This document shows, one piece after another, positions 48,763-58,703 of a stretch of 64,000 nt of DNA. The first letter of the stretch is position 1. Each line of letters opens with the position of its first letter. Made by a program: the position numbers and the translations under genes. Source of the DNA: Lujinxingia sediminis (GTDB taxonomy: Bacteria > Myxococcota_A > Bradymonadia > Bradymonadales > Bradymonadaceae); contig NZ_SADD01000001.1 in the NCBI RefSeq assembly GCF_004005565.1, positions 620,001 through 684,000 on the forward strand. Direction: 5' to 3'. The notes beneath the pieces are model-generated. The model was not told the DNA's origin, did not search any database, and was given only the letters and a program-made list of their open reading frames with translations.

Positions 48763-50406
48763 ATGACCATGCAATTGCTCTCCACATTGAACACGCTCGC
48801 GATGCTCACACCGCCCCAGGGCGCGGAGTTCGCCGCGATCGTCCCCGGGATGATCGTCACGCTTGTGGCGCTGGCGTTTATTCTCATCGACGTCTTTCAC
48901 CGCAAGGGGACGCCGCGCGACTACCTGGCCTACTTCTCGGTCATCGGTCTGAGCGTTGCCGCCGCGAGCAGCTGGTATCTGTGGGACGGCACCCTGGAGG
49001 CACCGACCTTCTTCGGGATGCTCTACCTCGATCGCTTCGCGCTCTTTTTCAGCGCGCTGGCCTGTGTGAGCGGAGCGCTGGCGATTCTCTGCTCGCCGGC
49101 GGTGCTTCGAAGCCACCGCATGGATCGTGGAGAATACTACCTTCTGGTGCTCTTCAGCGTGGCGGGCATGATCTTTATGGCGGGCTCGGCGGATCTGCTC
49201 AGCCTCTTTATCGCCTTTGAGATCATGTCGATCCCGATCTACGTGCTGGCCGGCTTCCTGCGTGAAGATTCGCGCAGCGCCGAAGCCTCCATGAAGTATT
49301 TTGTGCTGGGTGCCTTCTCCGCCGCGCTGATGCTTTACGGTATCGCGTTGATCTACGGTGCTACCGGTACGACCAACCTCGAGATGATCGCCCAGAACCT
49401 CTACTACCTCGAAGGTGGAGAAGGGCAGCACGCGGGCTTTGGCCTGGCGATGTTGGGTGTGCTCCTGATCTTCAGCGGTTTTGCGTTTAAGGTCGCGGCG
49501 GTACCCTTCCACATCTGGACGCCGGACGTTTACACCGGTAGCCCTACGCCGGTGGTGGGATTCATGGCGACGGCGGTCAAGGCGATCGCGTTCGCCGGTC
49601 TGCTGCGCGTCTTTGTTGTCGCGTTCCCCCTCGACGTGCTGCGCGGCGGTTTCTTCGGCTATGGCTGGATTGACATCGCTTTTGCGCTCGCTGCCTTGTC
49701 GATGGTGCTGGGCAACGTGGTGGCGCTTGTGCAGAACAACGTCAAGCGCATGCTCGCGTACTCTTCGATCGCTCATGCGGGGTATTTGCTGCTCGGTTTT
49801 ACGGCGGCCAACGCCCATCCGCGCTTCTTCCTGCACAACGACGCCATCCTCTTTTATCTGGTGGCGTACACCTTCGGCACGATTGGCTCCTTTGCGGTGC
49901 TTTCCTACTTCAGCCGTCGCGGCGAGTCGGTAGAAACCTTTGAAGACCTGGGTCAGCTGGGCATCAAGTACCCGATGATGGGTCTTGTGATGGGCATCAG
50001 CATCTTCTCGGCAGCCGGCATCCCTCCGACCGCGGGTTTCCTGGGTAAGTTCTACATCTTCCGCTCGGCGATCGATGTGGGCATGCAGACCGATGAGTTC
50101 TCCTTCATTGGCCTGGCCATCCTGGGCGTGCTCAGCAGTGTGGCCGGTGTGTATTACTACCTGAAGGTGCTCATCTACATGTACATGAAGCCTGAGAAGC
50201 GCGTCTTCCGCCCGCTGGAGCACACCGGTCCGAAGGTGGCGATGGTGGTTTGCGCTGCGATGACTCTCTACCTTGGCCTCTTCCCGGCGCGTGCCATTGA
50301 GATCACGCAGGAGTCGATTCTCGACTTCCAGGGCGTCTCGTCGGCGGTTCAGGCCACGATCGACCTTGGTCAGCAAGCGCTGGAAGCCCGGCAGGCCGCC
50401 GAATAA
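48763..50406 (+). CDS. nuoN: NADH-quinone oxidoreductase subunit N
   Basis: 547 residues, about 14 transmembrane segments. Conserved FIAFEIMSIPIYVLAGF, VAAVPFHIWTPDVYTGSPTPVVGFMA and RMLAYSSIAHAGYLLLGF identify NuoN. I chose the ATG at 48763; the next ATG two codons on is also possible. Last gene of the cluster, followed by a strong terminator. Confidence 0.96.
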   Translation: MTMQLLSTLNTLAMLTPPQGAEFAAIVPGMIVTLVALAFILIDVFHRKGTPRDYLAYFSVIGLSVAAASSWYLWDGTLEAPTFFGMLYLDRFALFFSALACVSGALAILCSPAVLRSHRMDRGEYYLLVLFSVAGMIFMAGSADLLSLFIAFEIMSIPIYVLAGFLREDSRSAEASMKYFVLGAFSAALMLYGIALIYGATGTTNLEMIAQNLYYLEGGEGQHAGFGLAMLGVLLIFSGFAFKVAAVPFHIWTPDVYTGSPTPVVGFMATAVKAIAFAGLLRVFVVAFPLDVLRGGFFGYGWIDIAFALAALSMVLGNVVALVQNNVKRMLAYSSIAHAGYLLLGFTAANAHPRFFLHNDAILFYLVAYTFGTIGSFAVLSYFSRRGESVETFEDLGQLGIKYPMMGLVMGISIFSAAGIPPTAGFLGKFYIFRSAIDVGMQTDEFSFIGLAILGVLSSVAGVYYYLKVLIYMYMKPEKRVFRPLEHTGPKVAMVVCAAMTLYLGLFPARAIEITQESILDFQGVSSAVQATIDLGQQALEARQAAE

Positions 50407-50475
50407 GGCACTGGCGATAGACCTCAACGGCATGCTCCGGCGTGCCGGTTGAGCGACCGAGTTACAAGACCACAG

Positions 50476-50512
50476 AAAAGCCCCGGTGCCGTCAGGCTCC
50501 GGGGCTTTTTTT
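50476..50512 (+). terminator. Terminator after nuoN
   Basis: AAAAGCCCCGG (50476-50486) pairs with CCGGGGCTTTT (50499-50509) over a 12-base loop, with further T's. Probably bidirectional, also serving the convergent FHA gene. Confidence 0.93.
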
Positions 50513-50539
50513 ATCTCTCAGCGTTGGCGAACAGGCCTC

Positions 50540-51475
50540 TTAGATCGCCGGTAGGGAAAAGCGCAGCGCGAGCTTCTCGCCGAGGACAAGCGTATCGCCT
50601 TCATGAAGACGGCGGCGATCGCCCGGCTCCAGAAGCTCGTCGTTGTACTGGGTGCCCGAGGCTGCCAGATTGCAGACGATGTAGTTCTTGTTCTGGCGAT
50701 ACACCGCCACCTGGCGACGCGCGATTGCTTGACCGGCGTGCTCGCTCAGGTCGATATGCGGGGTGTGGTCGGCGTCCGCATCGGCGCGGCCGACGACCAG
50801 TGCGTCGAGCTCTACGGCGTAGGTTTCCAGCGCCTTCTGGTCGCGGTAGAGGGTGAGCAGGGCAGGCTCCTCAAAGGGGCCGGGAACTGGCAGAGGTTGA
50901 ACCTCGGGGCGCTCGCGCGGTGTGGTGCGCTGCGGCTGAGGTTTCGCCGCAGGCGTTCGCTCGACCTCGACGCCCGGCTCACCGGCCAGCATATCCGGGA
51001 CGTCGCTCAGATCGTCGTCAGTCCCTGCAAAGGCCGGGGCTTCGTCGGCGTCGAGCGGATCGACGTCGATCGTTCCAAACTCGGCGATTTCCTCGGACTC
51101 CCCATCGACGGCGGCTTCCACGGCGATTTCGGGGTAGTCGAACTCCCCACCGGCCGGAGGCGGGGGCGGGGTGTCGTCGGAGACGTCGCTGACTTCTACG
51201 AGGTCGTAACCCTCGGCATCCAGTTCCAGCGCCCCATCGTCGTAGTCCGCCTCGGCGTCGAGGGGCTCAACCGGGATCTCGGCGAACTCGACATCGTCAT
51301 CATCGGCAACTTCAGCGTGCGGGACGTCTGCCTCGTCCACCGCGTCATCGATGGCAAAGGGATCGTCTTCAGCAGCCGGCACCGCGGCGCTGAGGTCGGC
51401 GCCGCAGCTCTCGCAGTACGCCTCACCGGCGTAATGGGCAGTCTGACATTGGGGGCAGATGATGGCGTCGGACAT
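50540..51475 (-). CDS. Zinc-ribbon / acidic linker / FHA-domain protein
   Basis: 311 residues. An N-terminal zinc ribbon (C7, C10, C21, C24) is followed by a long Asp/Glu/Ala-rich linker (about 30-185) and a C-terminal FHA-like domain (about 220-311). FHA domains bind phosphothreonine in signalling complexes. The strand positions LVVGRADADADHTPHIDL and GTQYNDELLEPGD fit. However, the usual Ser-Arg-x-His of the binding loop is ARRQ, so phosphopeptide binding may be lost. It is convergent with nuoN and divergent from the ttcA-like gene. Confidence 0.82.
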   Translation of the reverse strand: MSDAIICPQCQTAHYAGEAYCESCGADLSAAVPAAEDDPFAIDDAVDEADVPHAEVADDDDVEFAEIPVEPLDAEADYDDGALELDAEGYDLVEVSDVSDDTPPPPPAGGEFDYPEIAVEAAVDGESEEIAEFGTIDVDPLDADEAPAFAGTDDDLSDVPDMLAGEPGVEVERTPAAKPQPQRTTPRERPEVQPLPVPGPFEEPALLTLYRDQKALETYAVELDALVVGRADADADHTPHIDLSEHAGQAIARRQVAVYRQNKNYIVCNLAASGTQYNDELLEPGDRRRLHEGDTLVLGEKLALRFSLPAI

Positions 51476-51694
51476 GGTCTCCTCCAGGGATGGTTCCAGA
51501 CGTTGGGTGCGGCCGAGAAACGGCCTCGCTTCGCGCAGTCTACTCTACGATCGGTCCGCGCGCCTAGGCCTGTGCAGGACGGCGTGGAAGTGCGGTGCTG
51601 TGGACCTTGCACACCGGCGCGCAGCCGGTAGAATTCGCCGCCAAATCAACCCGCGACCTGCGTGTTGCCAAACCTGCACCCTGAGAGCCCCACC

Positions 51695-52471
51695 ATGAGC
51701 GCTGCGCCCTTTGAAACCCCTGAGCCACCCCGCGTGAGCCGCCCGGTGATGAAACTTGTCGAGCGCGCTGTGCGCGACTTCTCACTGGTGGAGGCGGGCG
51801 ACCACGTGGCTGTGGGGATCTCCGGGGGCAAAGATTCGCTTCTGCTCGCCGCAGCAATGCTGGAGCTGGCGGCGCGCGAGGATATGGGCTTTGAGGTCAC
51901 GCTGATTCACCTCGATCAGAACCAGCCCGGCTTTGACCGCGAGGGCCTCAACGCGGCGATGGCGCGCCTGGGAGCTTCGCTTGAGGTCATCGATCGCGAT
52001 ACCCACTCGGTGGTTCAGAAGATGCTCAAGCCCGGACAGATCCCCTGTGCGATCTGCGGGCGGATGCGCCGTGGCATTCTCAATGCGTACTGCGCGGAGC
52101 GCGGGTTTACGAAGCTGGCGATGGGCCATCATCTCGATGATGCTGTGGAGACTTATTTTTTGAACCTCCTCTTCGGCAGTCGCCTCGATCCGCTGAAGCC
52201 TGCGACGCCGGCGTCGACGCACCCGGTCACCACGATTCGGCCTTTGATTCTGGTCGAAGAGCGCAAGATTGAAGCCTGGGTCGATGAGGTTGGGCTTCAG
52301 CCGGTGGCCTGTCCGGTATGCGACAGCTTTCCGCAGTCGAGCCGCCGCGACGTTAAGACCTTCTGGCAGGGCTTCTCGGAGCTCGCGCACCGCGATGTCT
52401 ACGCCTCGGTGCGCGAGGCGCTCTACGGCGACCCGACAACCTTTGCAGGTGCGGGCGTCGAAAAGAGCTGA
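51695..52471 (+). CDS. ttcA: tRNA 2-thiocytidine biosynthesis protein TtcA-like
   Basis: 258 residues. ATP-dependent PP-loop enzyme that thiolates C32 of some tRNAs. Shows the PP-loop GISGGKDSLLLAAA, CAIC (PCAICGRMRRGILN), KLAMGHHLDDAVETYFLNL and a C-terminal CPVCDSFPQ. The cysteines probably hold the iron-sulfur cluster. GAGAG lies 7 bases before the ATG at 51695. A related tRNA thiolase such as TtuA cannot be excluded. Confidence 0.86.
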   Translation: MSAAPFETPEPPRVSRPVMKLVERAVRDFSLVEAGDHVAVGISGGKDSLLLAAAMLELAAREDMGFEVTLIHLDQNQPGFDREGLNAAMARLGASLEVIDRDTHSVVQKMLKPGQIPCAICGRMRRGILNAYCAERGFTKLAMGHHLDDAVETYFLNLLFGSRLDPLKPATPASTHPVTTIRPLILVEERKIEAWVDEVGLQPVACPVCDSFPQSSRRDVKTFWQGFSELAHRDVYASVREALYGDPTTFAGAGVEKS

Positions 52472-52507
52472 ACGAAAAAACGCCGCGATTCGCGGCGTTT
52501 TTTCGTT
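52471..52507. terminator. Bidirectional terminator between ttcA-like gene and ftsK
   Basis: A perfect 17-bp inverted repeat (52471-52487 with 52491-52507), loop ATT, with A6 on the left and T6 on the right of the GC-rich stem. It begins at the last base of the ttcA-like stop codon. Confidence 0.95.
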
Positions 52508-52539
52508 GGAGTCGTCATGAAACCTGAGGGCAGGGCAGC

Positions 52540-55329
52540 TCAATAAGGCGACTGGTCGACCAGCACCTCGCGCGGCTTATAGCCATCGGACTCGCCCACG
52601 ATGCCCTCGATCTCCATGATGTCGACCATGCGGGCAGCGCGGTTGTACCCGACGCGCAACTTGCGCTGGAGCATCGAGATGGACGCCTGCTTTGACTCGA
52701 CCACCAGGCGTACAGCCTCCTCGTAGAACTCATCTTTATCTTCGTCGGCCACCGCGCTCTCATCGTCCTGACCATCGTCGGCCAGGATGGACTCATCGTA
52801 GTTGGGTTCGCCCTGGACTTTGAGGAACTCAACCATCTTGTCGATCTCCTTCTCGGAGACGTAAGCGCCGTGGGTACGCTGCAGAAAGCTCGTGCCCGGG
52901 GGCACGAAGAGCATATCGCCGTTACCCAGCAGGTTCTCGGCGCCGTTGGCGTCGAGGATAACCCGGCTGTCGGTCTTGCTGGTCACGCGCAAGGCCAGAC
53001 GGGTGGGGAAGTTGGCCTTGATAAGCCCGGTGATGACGTCGGTAGAGGGGCGCTGGGTGGCGAGGATGAGGTGGATGCCCGCCGCGCGAGCCTTCTGGGC
53101 GAGGCGCGCAACGGCCGTCTCCACGTCTTTGGAGGCGGTCATCATCAGGTCGGCAAACTCGTCGATGATCACGATGATAAAGGGCAGGTGTTTGTGCTCC
53201 GGGTCGCCCTTATGGTCGATGCCCAGGGAGCGCAACGCCTCGGAGTCTTCCAACCCGTTGAGCTGGTCGAGCTCGGCCTGCTTGGTGAGCTTTTTGATCT
53301 TGTCGTTGTAGCCGGTGACGTTGCGCACGCCCATATCGGCCAGCGCCTGGTAGCGACGCTCCATCTCCTGAACGGTCCAGTTGAGCGCGACGGTGGCCTG
53401 CTTCGGATCGGTCACAACCGGCAGCAGAAGATGGGGGATGTCCGCATAGATGCTGAACTCGAGCATCTTCGGATCGACCATGATCATGCGCACATCGTCG
53501 GGGGTGTGCTTGTAGAGCAGGCTGCAGACCATGGTGTTGACGGCGACCGATTTACCGGCGCCGGTGGCACCGGCGACGAGCAGGTGAGGCATCTTGGCCA
53601 GGTCGGCGATGACCGGTCCGCCTTCGGTATCTTTGCCCAGGGCCAGGGGCAGCTGCATCTTCTTGTTATCGGCAAAGGCCTCATCGGCAATGATTTCCTT
53701 GAGGTAGACCATCTCGCGCGAGGGGTTGGGTACCTCAATGCCGACGACGCCCTTGCCGGGAATGGGCGCGACGATACGAACGCTGTGGGCGGCCAGAGCC
53801 ATGGCCAGATCATCGGAGAGGTTTGCGATCTTCGAGAGCTTGACGCCCGGGGCCGGGCTGAACTCAAACATCGTGATGACCGGGCCGGGGCAGATCTCCA
53901 CCACCGTGCCTTCGACCTTGAAGTCGGCCAGGGTCTTCTCGATCTGGGCGGCCATATCGCGCAGAGCGTCGGAGTCGACGGCGACTTCTTCGCCGCGATC
54001 GAAGTTCAAAAACGAGATGGGAGGCAGCTCGTAGTTGCCCTTCTTCTGCGGCTTGAAGAGCAGGCCACCCTCGGCGTCGCTCTCCAGCATCTGCTGGCGC
54101 TCGCGGGCCTTGCGGGTGGCCTCGCTCTCAACGATCTGCGGGCCGAAGTCGCCTTTGACCGGCGCGCTCGCCTCGCGCTCGGAGCGCATGTCGATGACCT
54201 GGGTGTCGCTGACCTCGATGGCTTCTTCGGAGGGCCCAGCCTCATCAAGCCCGGCGATCGGAATGGGTTCGGCTTTGATATCGGCGTCGGTCGCGAGCTC
54301 GCCGATTTCCCAGCCCTCATCGTCGGGGATGGGGTTTGAGGGGGCCTTCTTCGTGTCGTCGCTCTTTTTGCTCTTCTTCTCGGGGGCATTCTTCGCCGGA
54401 GTGTCGACGCTGGCGTCGACCGAGGAGACCGGAGCGTCGTCGCCGGCGAGCTCGGCGTTGCGCAGGCGCGGGCCAAAGAGTCGGGCCAGCCGGCCGGCAA
54501 CTTTGCGCTCGACCTCGTCGTCGAGGCTCTCTTCAAAGTCGTAGCCGCGCGTGGTTTTGCCCAGGACGGCGCGCTCGGCCTCAAGGCGGGCTTCCTCGGC
54601 GATGGTGAGTTCCTCGCCGGCGAGCAGGCGGTCGCGCTCCTCCTGGTAGCGTTGTTTGAACTCGCGGCGCACCGCGCGGCGATGGCGCATCCAGGCGGTG
54701 AACCGGTGGATGTGCGCGGCGAACCAGCGGGCGACCGCCCCGGGGCTCAGGTCGGTCACGAGCACCGCTCCGATCAGAAACGCGCTTCCCGCCAGAATGG
54801 CCGTGCCCACCGTGCCGACCGCACCGCGCATCAACTCGCCGCCAAAGGCGCCAATCCAGCCGCCGGGCTCATGGCCGAGCACCAGATAGCCGCTCAGCGC
54901 CAGGTGCCCGAGCACCGTGCCTGAGAGCACGAAGAGAAGTTGCCCGATGATTTCGCCCGGGCGCGCCTCAATCTCGCGACCGAGCAGCATGGAGATGCCG
55001 AAGTACCAGAGCAGGGCGTTGAGGAAGAAGGCCCCCAGCCCGAAGATCGTCAGCAGCACATCGCCCACCCACACGCCCACCGGGCCGATCAGGTTGGTCG
55101 GTGGCGCCTCGCCGCGGATGAGGTCGGCCGGGTTGAAGCTGGCGATGGAGAGCAAGAGCACCAGGGCCAGTGCCAGGAGCACCACCCCGCTGAGTTCACG
55201 CTGCAGCGCAAATGAAGTGCCGTTGACCCGGGGGGCCGCTTTGGCCTTGCTGCTGGTGGTCTTGCTGCTCGAGGAGCGAGCGGTCGATTTTTTCTTTGAG
55301 GATGAGGATGCAGCGCTCTTGGCCGCCAT
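52540..55329 (-). CDS. ftsK: DNA translocase FtsK
   Basis: 929 residues. Moves chromosomal DNA at the septum toward the dif site. Order: a Ser/Lys-rich start, four transmembrane segments (about 30-210), an acidic/Ala-rich linker (about 300-430), an alpha/beta motor domain with Walker A GATGAGKS and Walker B IIVIIDEFADLM, and a C-terminal gamma DNA-reading domain (LQRKLRVGYNRAARMVDIME). GGAGG lies 7 bases before the ATG at 55329. A start six codons earlier is less likely. Confidence 0.97.
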   Translation of the reverse strand: MAAKSAASSSSKKKSTARSSSSKTTSSKAKAAPRVNGTSFALQRELSGVVLLALALVLLLSIASFNPADLIRGEAPPTNLIGPVGVWVGDVLLTIFGLGAFFLNALLWYFGISMLLGREIEARPGEIIGQLLFVLSGTVLGHLALSGYLVLGHEPGGWIGAFGGELMRGAVGTVGTAILAGSAFLIGAVLVTDLSPGAVARWFAAHIHRFTAWMRHRRAVRREFKQRYQEERDRLLAGEELTIAEEARLEAERAVLGKTTRGYDFEESLDDEVERKVAGRLARLFGPRLRNAELAGDDAPVSSVDASVDTPAKNAPEKKSKKSDDTKKAPSNPIPDDEGWEIGELATDADIKAEPIPIAGLDEAGPSEEAIEVSDTQVIDMRSEREASAPVKGDFGPQIVESEATRKARERQQMLESDAEGGLLFKPQKKGNYELPPISFLNFDRGEEVAVDSDALRDMAAQIEKTLADFKVEGTVVEICPGPVITMFEFSPAPGVKLSKIANLSDDLAMALAAHSVRIVAPIPGKGVVGIEVPNPSREMVYLKEIIADEAFADNKKMQLPLALGKDTEGGPVIADLAKMPHLLVAGATGAGKSVAVNTMVCSLLYKHTPDDVRMIMVDPKMLEFSIYADIPHLLLPVVTDPKQATVALNWTVQEMERRYQALADMGVRNVTGYNDKIKKLTKQAELDQLNGLEDSEALRSLGIDHKGDPEHKHLPFIIVIIDEFADLMMTASKDVETAVARLAQKARAAGIHLILATQRPSTDVITGLIKANFPTRLALRVTSKTDSRVILDANGAENLLGNGDMLFVPPGTSFLQRTHGAYVSEKEIDKMVEFLKVQGEPNYDESILADDGQDDESAVADEDKDEFYEEAVRLVVESKQASISMLQRKLRVGYNRAARMVDIMEIEGIVGESDGYKPREVLVDQSPY

Positions 55330-55896
55330 GACTGCCCTCCGTGGCAATGCATTGGGGTCGCAAGGCTTGCGTGTGCGCCGCGAGGGGCTGTCGAGTAGCG
55401 CGCTTCCGTGCGCGTGACTCGCGCCCCCATCAACCCGGGGCGAGCAAGTCTGCGAGACGATTCCTCCGGCAACCTACCACGGCCATTGGCGCCTGCAAAT
55501 TTTCAATGGGGTCGTGACCGGGGCAGGCCGTGGTAGAAAAGAGCCGGTTGAGGAGCGTTTCGGGAAGAAGTCTGTGGTGGGGCACGTTGAGGGGGGCGTC
55601 GCGGAGAGGGGAGTGGGGCTTGAAATTTCGCGCAGAGCCGCTATAGAGTCCGCCGGCGCTCGTGGGAGCGACGCAGGCGCCGCGTCGTTTTCGCAGAGTA
55701 CAACGGTGAGATACTCACGCTGGTGAGGGCCTCGCCACTGCCTCCTGCCCGGGAGGTGGCTTCGTATGCCGTATCCCGAACATCGTCGGGGCGTGGCAAA
55801 AAACTTCGTCAACCGACGTGACAGACGCTCCGAAATGGGGTAGGCGCTACGCGCAAATCGCGCTAGCCCCTCGTCTCAACATAACCGAGTAGGATT
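55330..55896. other. 567-bp intergenic region, ftsK/fusA, with long fusA leader
   Basis: No coding region. Just upstream of fusA it holds the candidate promoter TTGAAA-16-TATAGA (55620-55647), giving a leader of about 240 nt. In the leader, GGTGAG with CTCGCC and a hairpin with CCTCC (55741-55745) paired to GGAGG (55752-55756) inside GCCA/TGGC are the strongest structures. I recognised no known riboswitch. Confidence 0.6.
55620..55647 (+). promoter_or_regulatory. Candidate sigma-70 promoter of fusA
   Basis: TTGAAA (55620-55625), 16-base spacer and TATAGA (55642-55647). It is oriented toward fusA, 250 bp from its start. Confidence 0.45.
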
Positions 55897-57984
55897 ATGG
55901 ACCTGAACAAACTTCGTAACATCGGGATCTCCGCCCACATCGACTCCGGCAAGACGACGCTCACCGAGCGTATTCTTTACTACACCGGTACCATCCACCA
56001 GTTCCACGACGTCCGCGGTAAGGACGGCGTCGGGGCCAAGATGGACAACATGGATCTGGAGCGCGAAAAAGGCATCACGATCCAGTCGGCGGCCACCTAC
56101 TGCAAGTGGGGCGAGAACGCCATCAACATCATCGACACCCCGGGCCACGTCGACTTCACCATCGAAGTTGAGCGTGCTCTGCGTGTTCTTGACGGCGCCA
56201 TCCTGGTCCTGTGCTCGGTTGCCGGCGTTCAGTCGCAGTCGATCACCGTTGACCGTCAGATGCGCCGCTACAGCGTTCCGCGCATGGCGTTCATCAACAA
56301 GTGCGACCGCTCCGGTGCCAACCCCTTTGCGGTGACCGAGCAGCTTCGTGAACAGCTCAAGCACAACGCCGTGCTCATGCAGTACCCCCTGGGTCTTGAA
56401 GACAAGCACGTCGGCGCGGTCGATCTGCTTACCCGCAAGGCGCACTACTTCGAAGGCGACGGTGGCGAAATCATCCGCACCGAAGATTGCCCCGAAGACA
56501 TCAAGGATGAGGTCGAGAAGTACCGCGCCAAGCTCGTTGAGGCGGTGGCCGACCTTGATGACGAAGTCGCCATGGCCTACCTCGAAGGTGAGCCTGTGAC
56601 CGCCGAGATGCTGATCCCGGCCATTCGCAAGGCGACGATCTCGCGTTCGATGACCCCGGTGTTCATGGGCTCGGCCTACAAGAACAAGGGTGTTCAGCTT
56701 CTGCTCGACGCCGTCGTCAGCTACCTGCCCAGCCCGCTGGAGATGAGCTACGACGCGCTGGCGATGGACGAAGAAGAGAGCAAGGTTGAGCTTCTTCCGG
56801 TCGACGACAAGCCCCTTGTCATGCTCGCGTTCAAACTGGAAGACGGGCGCTACGGTCAGCTGACCTACTGCCGCATCTACCAGGGCCGCCTCAATAAGGG
56901 CGACTTCATCTACAACATGAGCAACCAGAACAAGCATAAGGTCGGTCGTCTGGTGCGCATGCACTCCGATGAGATGCACGACATCGACACGGCGACCGCC
57001 GGCGACATCGTGGCGCTCTTCGGCATCGACTGCGCCTCGGGTGATACCTTCACCGACGGCGACCTCGAAGTGACGATGACCTCGATTCACGTGCCCGACC
57101 CGGTCATCACCTTCGCCGTCGAGCCCAAGAAGAAGGACGGTCTTCAGAACTTCTCCAAGGCGCTCAACCGCTTCTCCAAGGAAGACCCCACCTTCCGCGT
57201 CTCGCGTGACGAGGAGAGTGGCCAGACCATCATCGGTGGTATGGGCGAGCTTCACCTGGAGGTTTACATCGAGCGTATTCGCCGTGAGTACGGCGTCGAC
57301 GTGGAAGTGGGCCAGCCGCAGGTTGCCTACCGCGAGACGATCACCGTGCAGGCCGACTTCGACTACACCCACAAGAAGCAGACCGGTGGTTCGGGTCAGT
57401 ACGCTCGCGTGGTGGGTTGGCTTGCGCCCTCCGATGAGGGTGAGCACTACCAGTTCATCAACAACATCACCGGTGGTGTGATCCCCAAAGAGTACCAGCC
57501 CTCCTGTGATAAGGGCTTCCAGGACCAGATGGACGAAGGTGGTCTCATCGGCTTCCCGGTGGTCAACGTCAAGGCGGCGATCGTCGACGGTAACTCCCAC
57601 GCGGTTGACTCCTCCGATATGGCCTTCCGTCTGGCGGCTCGTGCGGCCTTCCGCGACGCGTACAAGCGTGCCAACCCGGTCATTCTCGAGCCGATCATGA
57701 AGGTTGAGGTCGAGAGCCCCGAGGAGTTCAGCGGTTCGGTGCTCGGTGGTCTGAACAAGCGCCGCGGCATGATCACTGGCTCGCGTACCCGCCAGGGCTA
57801 CGCGGTGGTGATGGCGGACGTTCCGCTCAGCGAGATGTTCGGCTACTCCAACGACCTGCGCAGCGCGACCCAGGGCAAGGCCGAGTTCTCCATGGAGTTC
57901 GCCAAGTATGCGCCGGTGCCCCGCTCGGTTCAGGAAGAGCTGATCAAGGAGTACCAGGCCAAGCGTGCGGCTGAGAACAGCTGA
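55897..57984 (+). CDS. fusA: Elongation factor G, mitochondrial/spdEFG1-type
   Basis: 695 residues. A GTPase catalysing ribosomal translocation. G1 reads AHIDSGKTT (residues 13-21) rather than the bacterial AHIDAGKTT, and [20 protein letters not shown] and [16 protein letters not shown] match the mitochondrial EFG1 / spdEFG1 lineage. G3 is DTPGHVDF and G4 is NKCD in [14 protein letters not shown]. Domains II-V are complete. AGGA lies 4-5 bases before the ATG. It is not flanked by rpsL, rpsG or tuf here. Confidence 0.95.
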   Translation: MDLNKLRNIGISAHIDSGKTTLTERILYYTGTIHQFHDVRGKDGVGAKMDNMDLEREKGITIQSAATYCKWGENAINIIDTPGHVDFTIEVERALRVLDGAILVLCSVAGVQSQSITVDRQMRRYSVPRMAFINKCDRSGANPFAVTEQLREQLKHNAVLMQYPLGLEDKHVGAVDLLTRKAHYFEGDGGEIIRTEDCPEDIKDEVEKYRAKLVEAVADLDDEVAMAYLEGEPVTAEMLIPAIRKATISRSMTPVFMGSAYKNKGVQLLLDAVVSYLPSPLEMSYDALAMDEEESKVELLPVDDKPLVMLAFKLEDGRYGQLTYCRIYQGRLNKGDFIYNMSNQNKHKVGRLVRMHSDEMHDIDTATAGDIVALFGIDCASGDTFTDGDLEVTMTSIHVPDPVITFAVEPKKKDGLQNFSKALNRFSKEDPTFRVSRDEESGQTIIGGMGELHLEVYIERIRREYGVDVEVGQPQVAYRETITVQADFDYTHKKQTGGSGQYARVVGWLAPSDEGEHYQFINNITGGVIPKEYQPSCDKGFQDQMDEGGLIGFPVVNVKAAIVDGNSHAVDSSDMAFRLAARAAFRDAYKRANPVILEPIMKVEVESPEEFSGSVLGGLNKRRGMITGSRTRQGYAVVMADVPLSEMFGYSNDLRSATQGKAEFSMEFAKYAPVPRSVQEELIKEYQAKRAAENS

Positions 57985-58016
57985 GCAAGATGGGCTTGAG
58001 TTCTGAGCAATAAGAG

Positions 58017-58058
58017 GCGGCGCTCCCCGGATTGCATCCGGGGAGCGCTGCTTTTTTT
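58017..58058 (+). terminator. Terminator after fusA
   Basis: GCGGCGCTCCCCGG (58017-58030) pairs with CCGGGGAGCGCTGC (58038-58051) with one G-U pair and 7-base loop, then seven T's. Confidence 0.95.
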
Positions 58059-58120
58059 ATGCGCGCGTCTCGCGCGTGACCCTTCTCTCTTGGAGCGCCT
58101 TCGGGCCTCAGAGGTCGACG

Positions 58121-58684
58121 ATGACTGTCAAGATCATGGGTTTTGCCGCATCCCTGCGGCAGAACTCGCAAAACGGAAAACTCTTCGATGTGGCTGCGGA
58201 CCTGCTCGACGCGATGGAGGGCGTGGAGGTGGACCGACGCAGCTTCGCCGAGTTTGAGATGCCCCTCTACAACCAGGACCTTCAGGAGGGCGGCTTCCCT
58301 GAGGGGACCGAGCGTATGAAAGCGGCGGTGGAAGCTGCCGATGCGCTCATTCTGGTGACACCGGAGTACAACTACTCGATCCCGGGAAACCTCAAGAATG
58401 CGCTGGACTGGCTCTCGCGCTACCGTCCCGGGCCGCTTCGTGATAAGCCCTTGCTTCTGATGAGTGCGTCTCCTTCGATGATCGGCGGCAACCGCGGTCT
58501 GTGGCAGACCCGTATCCCGCTGGAGGCGATGGGAGCGGTGGTCTCACCGCAGATGTTCGGGCTTTCGATGGCCCACCAGGCGTTTGAGGATGATGGCAGC
58601 CTCAAAAACGCTGAATTGCATGAGCAGCTCGATGGTTTGCTCGCTGAATTCGTTGAATTTGCCAGAGCGTTAACGCGCCGTTGA
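58121..58684 (+). CDS. NAD(P)H-dependent FMN reductase
   Basis: 187 residues. Flavodoxin-like fold with FMN-binding FAASLRQNSQNGKLF and TPEYNYSIPGNLKNALDWLSR, the signature of the NADPH-dependent FMN reductase/azoreductase family. Reduces flavins, quinones or chromate; the substrate is not predictable. AGAGG lies 6 bases before the ATG at 58121. It is followed 19 bp later by the CNNM gene, probably co-transcribed. Confidence 0.9.
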   Translation: MTVKIMGFAASLRQNSQNGKLFDVAADLLDAMEGVEVDRRSFAEFEMPLYNQDLQEGGFPEGTERMKAAVEAADALILVTPEYNYSIPGNLKNALDWLSRYRPGPLRDKPLLLMSASPSMIGGNRGLWQTRIPLEAMGAVVSPQMFGLSMAHQAFEDDGSLKNAELHEQLDGLLAEFVEFARALTRR

Positions 58685-58703
58685 GCGCGAGGACGATAAG
58701 TCG

